Shown here: one piece after another, positions 16,090 to 25,991 of the stretch
Layout: the number at the start of each line of letters is the position of its first letter
How positions within the stretch are numbered: position 1 is the stretch's first letter
Source: a candidate division Zixibacteria bacterium SM23_73_3
GTDB lineage: Bacteria > Zixibacteria > MSB-5A5 > SM1-73
Assembly: GCA_001304155.1 (NCBI GenBank)
Contig: LJUX01000031.1
Span: forward strand, 1-33,023
Length of the DNA: 33,023 nt
Direction: 5' to 3'
Translations under genes and position numbers: made by a program
Notes under the pieces: model-generated
The model's database searches: none
What the model was told of the DNA's origin: nothing
The model's input: only the letters and a program-made list of their open reading frames with translations

Positions 16090-17037
16090 ATGGATAAGCT
16101 ATTTAAATCGGCACAAGTGGCCATCAATAATTGTCTGGCAGTTAAAAAGGGTGAATCTGTTTTGGTGATTACGGATGAGCCGGAAAGAAAGATCGGTTAT
16201 GCCTTCTGGGGTGCGGCAAAGGAAGTAGGGGCTGAAGCTATGCTTTTAGAAATCCTACCCCGCTCCAGCAACGGAGAAGAGCCACCAGGGGCGGTGGCAA
16301 AGTTCATGAAAGATTTCGATGTTCTGATCATTCCCACCAGCAAGTCCATGTCTCACACCATAGCCAGAAGAGAGGCTTGCGAGGCAGGGGCAAGATGTGC
16401 TACCCTTCCCGGAATTCTGGAAGATACCATGGAAAGGACCTTGAACGCTGACTACCACGAGATTGCCCAGCGAAGCGTTAAGCTGGCAGAGATTGTGAGT
16501 CAAGGCAGAGTTGCCAAGGTCACCACACCAGCCGGGACGAATATCAGCATGAGCTTGGAGGGAAGAGAATGCCACGCAGATACCGGTCTGGTGCACAATC
16601 CGGGTGATTTCTCCAACCTGCCTGCGGGTGAGGCTTATATCGCTCCGGTGGAGGGGACGGCAAATGGAATCATTATGGTGGATGGAGCCATGGTGGGAAA
16701 GGTGAAAAAGCCCATCAAGATCGTGGTGAAAGATGGTTTCGCTACCCAGATTACCGGGGATAGGTCCGCTGAGGAGTTAGAGAAGATCCTAGAGCCTTTT
16801 GGTCAGCCGGGCAGAAATATAGCTGAGTTGGGAATCGGAACCAATCATAAGGCACAAATTGTAGGGAGCGTTCTGGAAGACGAGAAGGTCATGGGAACGG
16901 TGCATATGGCTTTAGGAGACAACAAATCCATGGGAGGAAATGTGTCGGTTCCCAGCCATCTGGATGGAATCCTTTTAAAGCCCACCCTGTGGGTCGATGA
17001 TAAAAAGATAATGGAAGATGGAGAGCTAAAAATATAG
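16090..17037 (+). CDS. M29-type aminopeptidase (leucyl aminopeptidase-like)
   Basis: ATG at 16090 after gggaggag; EGTANGIIMVDGAM...GDNKSMGGNVSVPSHLDGILLKPTLWVDDKKIMEDGEL is typical of the family. Confidence 0.82.
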   Translation: MDKLFKSAQVAINNCLAVKKGESVLVITDEPERKIGYAFWGAAKEVGAEAMLLEILPRSSNGEEPPGAVAKFMKDFDVLIIPTSKSMSHTIARREACEAGARCATLPGILEDTMERTLNADYHEIAQRSVKLAEIVSQGRVAKVTTPAGTNISMSLEGRECHADTGLVHNPGDFSNLPAGEAYIAPVEGTANGIIMVDGAMVGKVKKPIKIVVKDGFATQITGDRSAEELEKILEPFGQPGRNIAELGIGTNHKAQIVGSVLEDEKVMGTVHMALGDNKSMGGNVSVPSHLDGILLKPTLWVDDKKIMEDGELKI

Positions 17038-17222
17038 ATAAAACAAAAAGCTTCTTTGAAGGTAATCAACACCGTCCAATATCCTGTATTACACAAAAGT
17101 TAAGGCGAAAAATCCTTAGAGACAATTCAGCAGGGGAGAGTCAAACGGAAAGACAGATTCCTCTCCCAACATGTTTTGAAACGGGTGCGTAGCAAATAAG
17201 GCATTTGTAGGAGGGACTTGAG

Positions 17223-17831
17223 ATGAAACAGATACTGATTCTCTTTGCCGCCGTGCTCCTTTTGTTTTTTGTATTCCAATGTGACGATAAAAAGAAGCCA
17301 AACAATCCAGAGCTGGAAGATCCCAGCTATTATTTTCCTATCAACTACTTCTACAAGTGGACTTACGTCCTCCTGAATCGTCAATGTGTGCCCAGTCAAG
17401 ATAGCTTTGCAATCACTGCCGTAAACAAAAACAAACGAGATGGAGCGTCTGGTTGGGATCTGTTATCATCAGGAGGAGGAACTACTTTTGTTTACCGAAT
17501 ACGGGATACCATTTTCACCAAAGATGTAGGATCAACCCCGTTGCCAGCTAAGATTCTGGTTGGTCCCATTAAGGAAGGGAATTCATGGAAGGACGCGCGC
17601 GGCTTTGATTACAGCATTGTGGGGTTCGAAGATGTTTACTCGACTGCAGCTGGTGGAACTTATCGAGGGTGTGCCAAGATCAGGAGAACCTATTCAGGAG
17701 ACCCCAAAGTAAGTTATTTCTGGTGGGCACCGCAGGTGGGAAAGGTTAAACGAACTGAAATCGACCAGGTAGGGCAATGTGTGAGTGGGGAGGAACTGAG
17801 GCGCCTGGATAAACGCCCAGATTTTCCTTAA
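17223..17831 (+). CDS. Hypothetical lipoprotein
   Basis: MKQILILFAAVLLLFFVFQC lipobox-like start then DDKKKPNNPELEDPSYYFPINYFYKWTYV; SD gtaggaggga. Confidence 0.6.
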   Translation: MKQILILFAAVLLLFFVFQCDDKKKPNNPELEDPSYYFPINYFYKWTYVLLNRQCVPSQDSFAITAVNKNKRDGASGWDLLSSGGGTTFVYRIRDTIFTKDVGSTPLPAKILVGPIKEGNSWKDARGFDYSIVGFEDVYSTAAGGTYRGCAKIRRTYSGDPKVSYFWWAPQVGKVKRTEIDQVGQCVSGEELRRLDKRPDFP

Positions 17832-17855
17832 AAGACATATTCTAACTACAAAGCT

Positions 17856-18782
17856 TCAATATTTTTTTCTTCTTTCGACAAAGTAATTTGAACCGGGCAG
17901 GGTTTTGGTGTAGCTTTTCAGGTCCGTAATCATGTGAGATATCTCACCCAGATGTCTGAACATCCTCTTCTGGTTTACTATCACCGCAATGGATAAGGTC
18001 ATTATGGGAAAGCTCTCCTTTTTTCCCCTGCGATTGGAGGTAACGATAAAACCCCGCAGAACATCCCTTTTTTTGTAACGACGGATTATCATACGATCAA
18101 AGATTTTGATGATCTCATCACAGGTGGGGTGAATCTTCTCCGGTGGAATTATAAAAACAAAGTCATCTCCCCCTATGTGTCCCACAAAGTTATCCCTGGA
18201 GAAGCTGTAAACCACGTCCCGGATTATCTCGGCGGTCATCTTTATGAGGCTATCTCCATAATGATAACCATAATAATCATTGTAAGCTTTAAAATTGTCC
18301 AGATCAGCATAACAGGCGGCAAACTCCTGTCCTCTCTTTATCCTTTTGCTCATCTCATTTTCAATGATGTTGGTTCCGGGAAGCCTGGTTGTGGGATTCA
18401 CCCCTAAATCTCTTCTGCTTCTATTTATAATCATCTTCAGTTTAGAGGAGAAAAGCTTGTTGTTCCATTTAGAGAAAAAGAACTCATCTGCTTCAAAATC
18501 AAACCCGCTCGAGATGATTTTCATGTTAGGCTGAGGATAATAAAGGATCAATGGAGCTAAGGATAAGATGGGGTGTTTTTTTATGCGCTTGGTCAGATTC
18601 AGTTCTTCTTCGAAAGAACCTTTACCAGCAATAAACACCAGATCCAGGATATATTTCTGAATCAAGCTCTCCAGTTGGACAAACTCGGAGAAAGGAAGAA
18701 ACTGCACCCTTCTTTTGGTTAGAGACCGACCGAGCCTCTCTTTGATCTCCACGCCCTTCTGATATAGAGCACAATAAAACAT
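17856..18782 (-). CDS. GGDEF-domain protein (diguanylate cyclase-like, GGDDF variant) with N-terminal receiver-like region
   Basis: ARLP-like TTRLPGTNIIENEM...ACYADLDNFKAYNDYYGYHYGDSLIKMTAEII...FVGHIGGDDFVFIIP. Confidence 0.88.
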   Translation of the reverse strand: MFYCALYQKGVEIKERLGRSLTKRRVQFLPFSEFVQLESLIQKYILDLVFIAGKGSFEEELNLTKRIKKHPILSLAPLILYYPQPNMKIISSGFDFEADEFFFSKWNNKLFSSKLKMIINRSRRDLGVNPTTRLPGTNIIENEMSKRIKRGQEFAACYADLDNFKAYNDYYGYHYGDSLIKMTAEIIRDVVYSFSRDNFVGHIGGDDFVFIIPPEKIHPTCDEIIKIFDRMIIRRYKKRDVLRGFIVTSNRRGKKESFPIMTLSIAVIVNQKRMFRHLGEISHMITDLKSYTKTLPGSNYFVERRKKY

Positions 18783-18795
18783 ATAAACCTTTGTT

Positions 18796-18832
18796 CCCCT
18801 CTCCTTTCTGAGGAGGAGGGACAGGGGAGAGG
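18796..18832. repeat. Palindromic intergenic repeat cccctctcctttctgaggaggagggacaggggagagg
   Basis: Outer arms cctctcc/ggagagg, inner arms ctcct/aggag; resembles the 702-724 hairpin. Confidence 0.6.
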
Positions 18833-18956
18833 TTTAGAAAATATCGCCTTATTTAGATCATGAGGTTTTTATTTAGTATTCTGACCAACAACTAAATAAA
18901 GAAGAACCTTATTTTGGTTCGGCACAGACCACACTCTGCTGGATAGGGGAAGCCTT

Positions 18957-19856
18957 CTACACCTTCATCCTGGACCTGGGATGATAGTGTCTGTGCTCCT
19001 GCTTTAGATATTCTCTGTCCAGGTGAGTGTATATCTGTGTAGTAGATATATCGGCATGTCCTAGCATCTCCTGAACTGCACGCAGATCTGCCCCGCCTTC
19101 CAAAAGATGGGTGGCAAAGGAGTGCCTTATGGTGTGAGGACTGACCTTCTTTTTTATTCCCGCTTTCATTACATATTTTCTCAATATCTTCCACAGCCCC
19201 ATGCGGGAAAGAGGTCTTCCTCTTCTGTTCAAAAAGAGGAAATCTTCGGATGTTCGTTTGGCTAATTGTGGGCGTGTCTCACGAAGATACCTTTCCACTG
19301 ACCGAAGAGCTACCTTTCCAATAGGGATGATCCTTTCCTTTTGACCTTTTCCCATCACTCTGACTAATTCTACTTCCAACAATAAGTCTTTCCTTTTTAA
19401 ATGTATAAGCTCTGAGATTCTGACCCCGGCGGCATAAAGGAACTCAAGGATTGCCTTGTCACGTAAACCCAGAGCTTCCTGCTCGGCAGGTTGATTCAGC
19501 AGTCTCTTCATCTCCTCGACATTCAGAACCGTGGGTAGTTTTCGCCAGAGCTTAGGAGAATCCAGGGCACTTGCCGGGTTGGAATCAGAGTAACCCTCCG
19601 TGACTAAGAATTTATGGAACCGTCTTATGGAGGTCAGATTTCTTGCGATGCTGTTTGACTTAAGCCCCATCCTGGACAGAAGGACGATCAAATCGGTTAT
19701 ATGCTCTCCAGTGATTTTGTCCACGGAGTCGATTTTCTTTTCCTGGAGAGATTTCAAATATCTCTTCAGGTCCCTCCTATACGACTCTATAGTGTTCGAA
19801 GAAAGGCCAACTTCGATAGATAGATGATTCAAAAACTGATCGAGGAGTGTTTTCAT
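18957..19856 (-). CDS. xerD: Tyrosine recombinase XerC/XerD family
   Basis: MKTLLDQFLNHLSIEVGLSSNTIESYRRDLKRYL...LYAAGVRISEL...HTIRHSFATHLLEGGADLRAVQEMLGHADISTTQIYTH. Start at 19856 rather than 19967, because the longer ORF reads through a palindromic repeat. Confidence 0.92.
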   Translation of the reverse strand: MKTLLDQFLNHLSIEVGLSSNTIESYRRDLKRYLKSLQEKKIDSVDKITGEHITDLIVLLSRMGLKSNSIARNLTSIRRFHKFLVTEGYSDSNPASALDSPKLWRKLPTVLNVEEMKRLLNQPAEQEALGLRDKAILEFLYAAGVRISELIHLKRKDLLLEVELVRVMGKGQKERIIPIGKVALRSVERYLRETRPQLAKRTSEDFLFLNRRGRPLSRMGLWKILRKYVMKAGIKKKVSPHTIRHSFATHLLEGGADLRAVQEMLGHADISTTQIYTHLDREYLKQEHRHYHPRSRMKV

Positions 19857-19894
19857 AAAAGACCTGTTGGAGAAAACAAATGAGCCCAACACAA

Positions 19895-19950
19895 TGTAGC
19901 GGAGACCTTCAGGTCTCCAGATATGTGGAAAGCTAAAGCCTTCCGCTACA
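19895..19950. repeat. BIME-like pair of inverted GTAG-hairpin units
   Basis: TGTAGC-GGAGACC-TTCA-GGTCTCC-agatatgt-GGAAAGC-TAAA-GCCTTCC-GCTACA. Confidence 0.85.
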
Positions 19951-19994
19951 TAAAAATACCTTTTCACTCAACAAAAAGTTGGTACTATAATTTA

Positions 19995-20903
19995 CTACAC
20001 AAGTGTGGGATAGTCCAGCTTAAAACGTACTTTATAATACAGACGAGTTCCCACAAAACCTAAGATCAAAATGACAAAATACCAGGGATAAAAAATGCCT
20101 GCGGCGATAGATAAAAATAGTATTGAGACTTTGGTGGTTGCAATTATGATTCGTTCCTTTGTGGTAATCGCAGAAAAAATAAAAAACGGAAAAGAAAGGG
20201 AAGATGCAACAAGAAAAGGGATATCCTTAACCAAAAAGGATAGGACAATTGCCATAGCTACCAGAACAGATGATAAAACGATTACCTTTTCTTTCCCCCA
20301 TCTGACTGCTAGGGTATTTTTTCCTGCTCTTCTATCTCCCTCTATGTCCGGAATTGTAGTATTCAGATAGATTGCCCCGACTGCGAACATATAAGGAAGG
20401 GAGAACAACACTGACTCAAGTGTGAGCGAATGGTTCATGCTCCATCCCATAAGGAAAGCTAAGCTTCCGTGCGCAAAAGCATTCAATAATAAACTACCAA
20501 TCGGCCTGTTCTTGAAGCTAAAAGGTGGAGCAGAATAAAGAAATCCGAAGACCATTCCCAAGAGGAAAAAAAGACCTAACTGAAGTGAAATGAAAAAAGC
20601 AGCGATTACGCTTATTAAGTTTAAAAGTATCGTTTCATAAATTGCGCTTCTTAAGGAGATGTATTCCTTTGCCAGGAAAAAAAGCTTCTGGTTTTGCCGG
20701 TCAGATTCTACATCAAATATCTGATTTAGAACATATACTGCTCCCACCAAGAATGTAACCAAAAAGAGGGCAAGACCGGGAAGGTTGCTTTCTCCGAAAA
20801 GTTGTGAACTTCGGCGGTGTCCTAAAAGAAGAACGGTCCAAACCGGCGGCATCAAAACCGGTCTTATCAGGAAAAAATAATCCAAATATTTTAGCATTCT
20901 CAT
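19995..20903 (-). CDS. UbiA-family prenyltransferase
   Basis: NQIFDVESDRQNQK and DIEGDRRAGKNTLAVRWGKEK match the two Asp-rich motifs; polytopic membrane protein. Confidence 0.88.
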   Translation of the reverse strand: MRMLKYLDYFFLIRPVLMPPVWTVLLLGHRRSSQLFGESNLPGLALFLVTFLVGAVYVLNQIFDVESDRQNQKLFFLAKEYISLRSAIYETILLNLISVIAAFFISLQLGLFFLLGMVFGFLYSAPPFSFKNRPIGSLLLNAFAHGSLAFLMGWSMNHSLTLESVLFSLPYMFAVGAIYLNTTIPDIEGDRRAGKNTLAVRWGKEKVIVLSSVLVAMAIVLSFLVKDIPFLVASSLSFPFFIFSAITTKERIIIATTKVSILFLSIAAGIFYPWYFVILILGFVGTRLYYKVRFKLDYPTLV

Positions 20904-21214
20904 TTCGGAAAGCTACAAGTGTATAATGATCAAATACATATTCAACACCCGAGAGGAATCGTTGTATAATATACTTTAAGCTGAATTTAATTTCAACTTT
21001 AAATTTTTCAGGAGATGTTGGGGTTTCCCTTAACTATATTCGCCATTAAAATAACTTGAGCAAAATACGCAGATCGTACTTCCTGCATTCTCCATCTGTA
21101 AAGATAAACTTGGGATTAAGGGGAGAAAGAAAATTTTTATAAACAAACAGACTCACAAAAGCTTTTCGTATCTTCAACGATGAGTTCATTCTAATATCGG
21201 AGATACAGACCTAA

Positions 21215-23431
21215 ATGATTTTGGGAGATATTTGTCTCACTTTAGCTTTTATTTTTGCTCTGTTTTCTTCTCTTTTATTTTTTGTCGGAGCAAAGGATAA
21301 AGAGAAGTTTCTGGGTGCCGGCAGGAAGACCTACTACATCTTCCTCTTTTTCACATCCCTCGCCACTTTTTATCTTTTGTATCTTTTCCTTACCCATCAC
21401 TTCGAGGTGGAATACGTTTACGGATACAGCTCATCCGATCTTCCCTTATTTTATTTGATCTCGTCTTTCTGGGCAGGTCAGGAGGGGACATTTTTGTTGT
21501 GGCTTTTCTTTGGGGCGATTTTGGGGATTTTCCCCTTAAAAAGATCCGGCATCTACAAAGGATATGTGATGGGTTTCTATCTTTTGGTCCAGATATTTCT
21601 ATTGACGTTACTATTGAAGAAAAGCCCTTTTTCCCTTCTAACCTGGTTTCCTGCTGAGGGTAGGGGATTGAACCCGCTTTTGCAGGATTTCTGGATGGTG
21701 ATTCATCCACCTATAATCTTTATCGGATATGCCGCCTTAGCGATTCCTTTCTCTTATGCTTTAGCCGCTCTATTTAGAGACAAATATGAAGATTGGGTCA
21801 GATTTGCTCTTCCCTGGGTAGCCTTGTCCTGTTTAACCTTGGGTTCTGGAATATTCATTGGTGGATATTGGGCTTATAAGGTTTTAGGATGGGGTGGATA
21901 TTGGGGATGGGATCCGGTGGAGAATGCCTCCTTGGTTCCCTGGCTTTTATGCATTGCCTTAGTGCATGGACTTCTTTTGGAAAAAACCAAAGGCAGTATG
22001 CGCCGAACTAATTTTCTTCTGGCAATTTTGTGTTTTCTTTTGGTGCTTTATGCAACTTTCTTAACCCGAAGTGGAGTTTTGGGCGATTTCTCAGTCCACT
22101 CTTTCGCCGATCTGGGTATCAATGCATATTTGATACTGTTTATGCTTTTTTTCACCTTATTCTCCTTCGGACTCTTCATCTTCAGATTATCCGGAATTAG
22201 ATATGTGGAAGCCACCAAAAATCTCCTCTCCGGGGAATTCTTAATCTTCCTTGCCATCACATTTTTGTCTGTATCTGCCATATTGGTTCTGCTGGGCACG
22301 TCCGCTCCCATTATCACCAAACTCTTTGGTCAGGCTTCCAATGTGAGCACTGCCTATTACGTCAACACCCAACTTCCTCTAGGGATCATCATTGCATCCC
22401 TTTTGGGTTTCGCACCTTTCCTGGGCTGGAAAGAGATAAGATGGAAAGATTTTAAAAAAGCCGTCATTCCTGTCTTGGTCATTTCATCCTTCCTCACAAT
22501 TCTAAGTTTCGTGTTGAAAGCAAGCATTTTTGTTTACTTAATCTTTATGTTTGTTTCATTCCTGGCTTTGGTGGGAAACCTGATAGCATTGTTAAAGAGG
22601 ACCAAAGCTGGTTTAAAATTTCTGGGCGGGTATCTAACTCATTTTGGCGTCGGTTTGATGTTGGTCGGGATTATCACCTCCTCTGGCTACAGTCGATCAG
22701 TCAAGATAAATTTGCCTGAAAAAGAATCTAAGGAAGCTTTTGGCTATAAGTTCACTTATCTGGGAATGGAGGGGGATACTCTTCTTTTAAATCCAGAGGA
22801 AAATCAAAAGAATGCTCTGAAGGTGGAAGTTGAGAAAAGCGGGAAGAGTTTCATTACCCGACCAAGATTTTACTTTAGCCAATATAATCAGAGTTACATG
22901 CGGGTTCCTTACATAAAGGTAAACCTGTTGAATGATCTTTACCTGGCTCCTTTGGAGCTTAAAGAGGGGGATGAAACCGGCGGCAATCTGTTTACCATAA
23001 AAAAAGGTGAAACCAAAGAGATCGAAGGGTATACCATTACGTTTGTCGGATTTGACATCTCTTCTCATGAAATGGGAGAGGGCATGAGTGTTGGTGCAAT
23101 TTTAGAGGTGACACACGAAAAAGAGAAGATGATCCTCACTCCTACTGTGGTTATGGAAGGAGTGGAGGAAGATGAAGCCAGAAGTATGGTTCATCTCCCG
23201 GGAGGAAAAGATCATATGGTTTTAGAAAAGATCGATGCAGACCGTAAGATGGTGATGTTGAATCTGCTTCTGGAGAAAGAAGAGCAAGCCAAAAATCTTT
23301 TGGTATTAGAGGTGAGCAAGAAGCCCTTGATTAATGTCCTGTGGCTGGGAACAGTCCTTATCATGGCGGGTCTTTTGATCACCACCTACCGCCGCACAAA
23401 AGAGATAAAAGCAACAAAAAATAGTTCTTAA
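21215..23431 (+). CDS. ccmF: Cytochrome c-type biogenesis protein CcmF (heme lyase)
   Basis: 738 aa; WWD-type motif GWGGYWGWDPVENASLVPWLLCIALVHGLL, FLTRSGVLGDFSVHSFAD. Confidence 0.93.
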   Translation: MILGDICLTLAFIFALFSSLLFFVGAKDKEKFLGAGRKTYYIFLFFTSLATFYLLYLFLTHHFEVEYVYGYSSSDLPLFYLISSFWAGQEGTFLLWLFFGAILGIFPLKRSGIYKGYVMGFYLLVQIFLLTLLLKKSPFSLLTWFPAEGRGLNPLLQDFWMVIHPPIIFIGYAALAIPFSYALAALFRDKYEDWVRFALPWVALSCLTLGSGIFIGGYWAYKVLGWGGYWGWDPVENASLVPWLLCIALVHGLLLEKTKGSMRRTNFLLAILCFLLVLYATFLTRSGVLGDFSVHSFADLGINAYLILFMLFFTLFSFGLFIFRLSGIRYVEATKNLLSGEFLIFLAITFLSVSAILVLLGTSAPIITKLFGQASNVSTAYYVNTQLPLGIIIASLLGFAPFLGWKEIRWKDFKKAVIPVLVISSFLTILSFVLKASIFVYLIFMFVSFLALVGNLIALLKRTKAGLKFLGGYLTHFGVGLMLVGIITSSGYSRSVKINLPEKESKEAFGYKFTYLGMEGDTLLLNPEENQKNALKVEVEKSGKSFITRPRFYFSQYNQSYMRVPYIKVNLLNDLYLAPLELKEGDETGGNLFTIKKGETKEIEGYTITFVGFDISSHEMGEGMSVGAILEVTHEKEKMILTPTVVMEGVEEDEARSMVHLPGGKDHMVLEKIDADRKMVMLNLLLEKEEQAKNLLVLEVSKKPLINVLWLGTVLIMAGLLITTYRRTKEIKATKNSS

Positions 23432-23695
23432 ATGCCAGTGCGAAAGCGTCACGTCATATGACATCAGATGTGTTTGCTGGCGATATCCCCATTACTACAC
23501 TTCTGAAAAAATGGTGATTGTTCTTTAAGTAGGAAACGGTTTCCCTCTCTGTGCAGGAATCACTTATTTCAAATTGGGTAAAGAAAAAAAGAATTAAGCA
23601 GTCTTTGTGGTTAATGAATTATTATTAGGAAGCCGAATCAGAAGATCACACAGTATTCACTGAATCCGTTTAATCCGCTCAATCCGTTGACCGAT

Positions 23696-24526
23696 TCATC
23701 CATACACCACAAATTTTAAATAGTAATAGACTATCGGGGAGACGAAAAGCAAACTGTCGAATCGATCCAGAATTCCTCCGTGTCCGGGAATTATGTGAGA
23801 GATATCTTTGATTTCAGCGTCCCTTTTGAACAGCGACTCGGTCAGATCTCCTATCTGTCCGATGAGGCTGACAAAGAAGGCGATGATTAAAAGATGCTGT
23901 AACTGGGCAGATTTTAAGAAAACGTAGTAGGAGAAAAAAGCCGCCGCTACTGCTCCCAGGATGCCCCCACCAAATCCCTCCACTGTTTTTTTGGGACTTA
24001 CCGAAGGAGAGAGCTTGTGTTTTCCCAGAGGATCTCCTATAAAATAGGCGAAGGTATCACAGGACCAGATACAGATCAAAAGATATACTATCCACAACCC
24101 ACCAGTTTTGTAATCCAGCCCAAGCTTTTGCGGCATCTCTCTTAAAAGAATCAAAAAGCTGAAAAGTCCGGCTACATAGAAAAGGGCAAAAACCGTTAAG
24201 GACAAATCCGCGGTTGCGCCTTGCGTTCTCCCTTTTATTACAGAAACAAAAGCGGTCAAATAAAGTAAGCCCAGGAGGAAGAAGATGAACGCCCTTTCTC
24301 CCCAGAGATAGACGGATATGCCCAGAAATACTCCCATAAATAGCAAAATCCACTTGGGAATCTGAAAGTTTTTCAATTGAGCTAAGTAAGAGAATTCCCA
24401 CAAACCCAATATGATCAGAATCTCGACTAAGATCAAGAAGGGGAGTTTGCCCAGAAGGGTGACGTAAATTATCAGGGGACCGAAGATGGAGGCGATCACC
24501 ACTCTGGTGAAGAGATTGCTTTTCAT
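23696..24526 (-). CDS. cdsA: Phosphatidate cytidylyltransferase
   Basis: SPKKTVEGFGGGILGAVAAAF...GDLTESLFKRDAEIKDISHIIPGHGGILDRFDSLLF CDP-transferase signature. Confidence 0.95.
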   Translation of the reverse strand: MKSNLFTRVVIASIFGPLIIYVTLLGKLPFLILVEILIILGLWEFSYLAQLKNFQIPKWILLFMGVFLGISVYLWGERAFIFFLLGLLYLTAFVSVIKGRTQGATADLSLTVFALFYVAGLFSFLILLREMPQKLGLDYKTGGLWIVYLLICIWSCDTFAYFIGDPLGKHKLSPSVSPKKTVEGFGGGILGAVAAAFFSYYVFLKSAQLQHLLIIAFFVSLIGQIGDLTESLFKRDAEIKDISHIIPGHGGILDRFDSLLFVSPIVYYYLKFVVYG

Positions 24527-24625
24527 AAGGTGGGCCTGAAGATTCTAGGTTCTCGATTCAAAGGGAGTAGAGAAAAAGGTTGTATGATTCAGAGGCTCAT
24601 CGTGGTTTGGCTTCAAGTCATTTGG

Positions 24626-25369
24626 TTATAACCTTCCGAATCTTCTTTCTCGGTTTTGATAGTTCCAGATGGCCTCATAAAAATGCTTAGTTGAGAAATT
24701 GGGCCACAAAATGTCGGTGATGTAAAGTTCGGTATAGGAGGTTTGCCACAAAAGGAAGTTGGATATGCGCATCTCTCCGGAGGTGCGGATAAGCAGGTCC
24801 GGGTCGGGAAGGTCTTTGGTGTAAAGATAATGAGAGAATTTTTCCTCTCCCAACTGTTCAGGATTCAGTCTCCCCCGTTTTACATCACTTGCGATCTCTT
24901 TTACCGCATCCAATATCTCGGTTCTGCCCCCATAATTCAAAGCTAAGTTCAAAATCAAGCCGGTGTTATTTTTTGTTCTTTTCATTGCTTTTTGTAATAT
25001 CTCTCTTCTGCGGAGAGAGAGCTCCTCTATTCTTCCAGTGGTGATCAATTTCACGTTATTTTCGTCCAGCTCATTTAGCTCTCTTTTCGTGGTCTCGTAT
25101 AAAAGCTTCATTATGGCTGACACTTCACTTTTTGGCCTTTTCCAGTTTTCCTGGGAGAAGGTGAAGAGGGTCAAAACGGATATCCCCAGATCGCCGGCGG
25201 CTTTTACGATTCTTTTCACCGCTTTTACTCCCGCTTTATGACCAGCGATTCGAGGTAATCCCCTTTTTTTAGCCCATCTTCCATTCCCATCCATGATGAT
25301 AGCTACGTGAGCGGGCAGATTTCTCTTCTTCAAAATCCTTTCTTTGAGATTGGACGTCTCTTTCGACAA
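24626..25369 (-). CDS. uppS: Isoprenyl transferase (undecaprenyl diphosphate synthase)
   Basis: HVAIIMDGNGRWAKKRGLPRIAGHKAG...DPDLLIRTSGEMRISNFLLWQTSYTELY. Confidence 0.96.
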   Translation of the reverse strand: MSKETSNLKERILKKRNLPAHVAIIMDGNGRWAKKRGLPRIAGHKAGVKAVKRIVKAAGDLGISVLTLFTFSQENWKRPKSEVSAIMKLLYETTKRELNELDENNVKLITTGRIEELSLRRREILQKAMKRTKNNTGLILNLALNYGGRTEILDAVKEIASDVKRGRLNPEQLGEEKFSHYLYTKDLPDPDLLIRTSGEMRISNFLLWQTSYTELYITDILWPNFSTKHFYEAIWNYQNRERRFGRL

Positions 25370-25430
25370 TTTACCTCACCTCACAAAATCCGCAAGATAT
25401 CAAAAGCAAAAACAAAGAGGTAGCCTCATT

Positions 25431-25991
25431 TTAAATCTCCATTATCTCCTGCTCTTTTTTCTTCAGCGTCTCTTCTATCTTCTCTATATGTTCATTTGTG
25501 ATCTCCTGCACACGTTCCTGTCCTTTTCGGGATTCATCTTCTGAGATCTCTTTGTCTTTTTCTGCATTTTTAAAAGCGTCGTTGGAATCACGCCTTATAT
25601 TTCTTATGGCTATCTTTCCCTCCTCCGCTACCTTTTTCACCAGCTTGACTAAATCCTTTCGTCGTTCTTCGGTTAACGGAGGTATGGGAAGCCGGACCAC
25701 GTTGGGGTCGCTTTGTGGGTTGAGCCCCAGATCTGATTTTTGAATAGCTTTGACGATTTCCGGAATCAATTTCTTCTCCCATGGTTGAATCACCAGAAGC
25801 CGAGCATCTGGAACGGATATGTTTGCCACCTGAGATAAATGAGTCATGGTGCCATAATAATCCACCCTGATCCCTTCCAGAAGGGAAGTGGTGGCTTTCC
25901 CGGTGCGAATGGAGGCAAATTCCTTTCTTATCGTCTCCACCGCCTTTTCCATCCTCTCCTCCGTGTCTCTGTGAATTTTTTTTACCGTCAT
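25431..25991 (-). CDS. frr: Ribosome recycling factor
   Basis: RTGKATTSLLEGIRVDYYGTMTHLSQVANISVPDARLLVIQPWEKKLI...IPPLTEERRKDLVK. Confidence 0.97.
   Translation of the reverse strand: MTVKKIHRDTEERMEKAVETIRKEFASIRTGKATTSLLEGIRVDYYGTMTHLSQVANISVPDARLLVIQPWEKKLIPEIVKAIQKSDLGLNPQSDPNVVRLPIPPLTEERRKDLVKLVKKVAEEGKIAIRNIRRDSNDAFKNAEKDKEISEDESRKGQERVQEITNEHIEKIEETLKKKEQEIMEI

Noticed and set aside
18957-19856. Xer-type recombinase as an integron or mobile-element integrase
   Set aside because: Looks like ordinary housekeeping XerC/XerD; no attC sites, cassette array or other mobile genes seen.
19857-19967. N-terminal extension of the Xer ORF (MKRYFYVAEGFSFPHIWRPEGLRYIVLGSFVF...)
   Set aside because: It translates the palindromic repeat at 19895-19950; the family start fits MKTLLDQFL at 19856.
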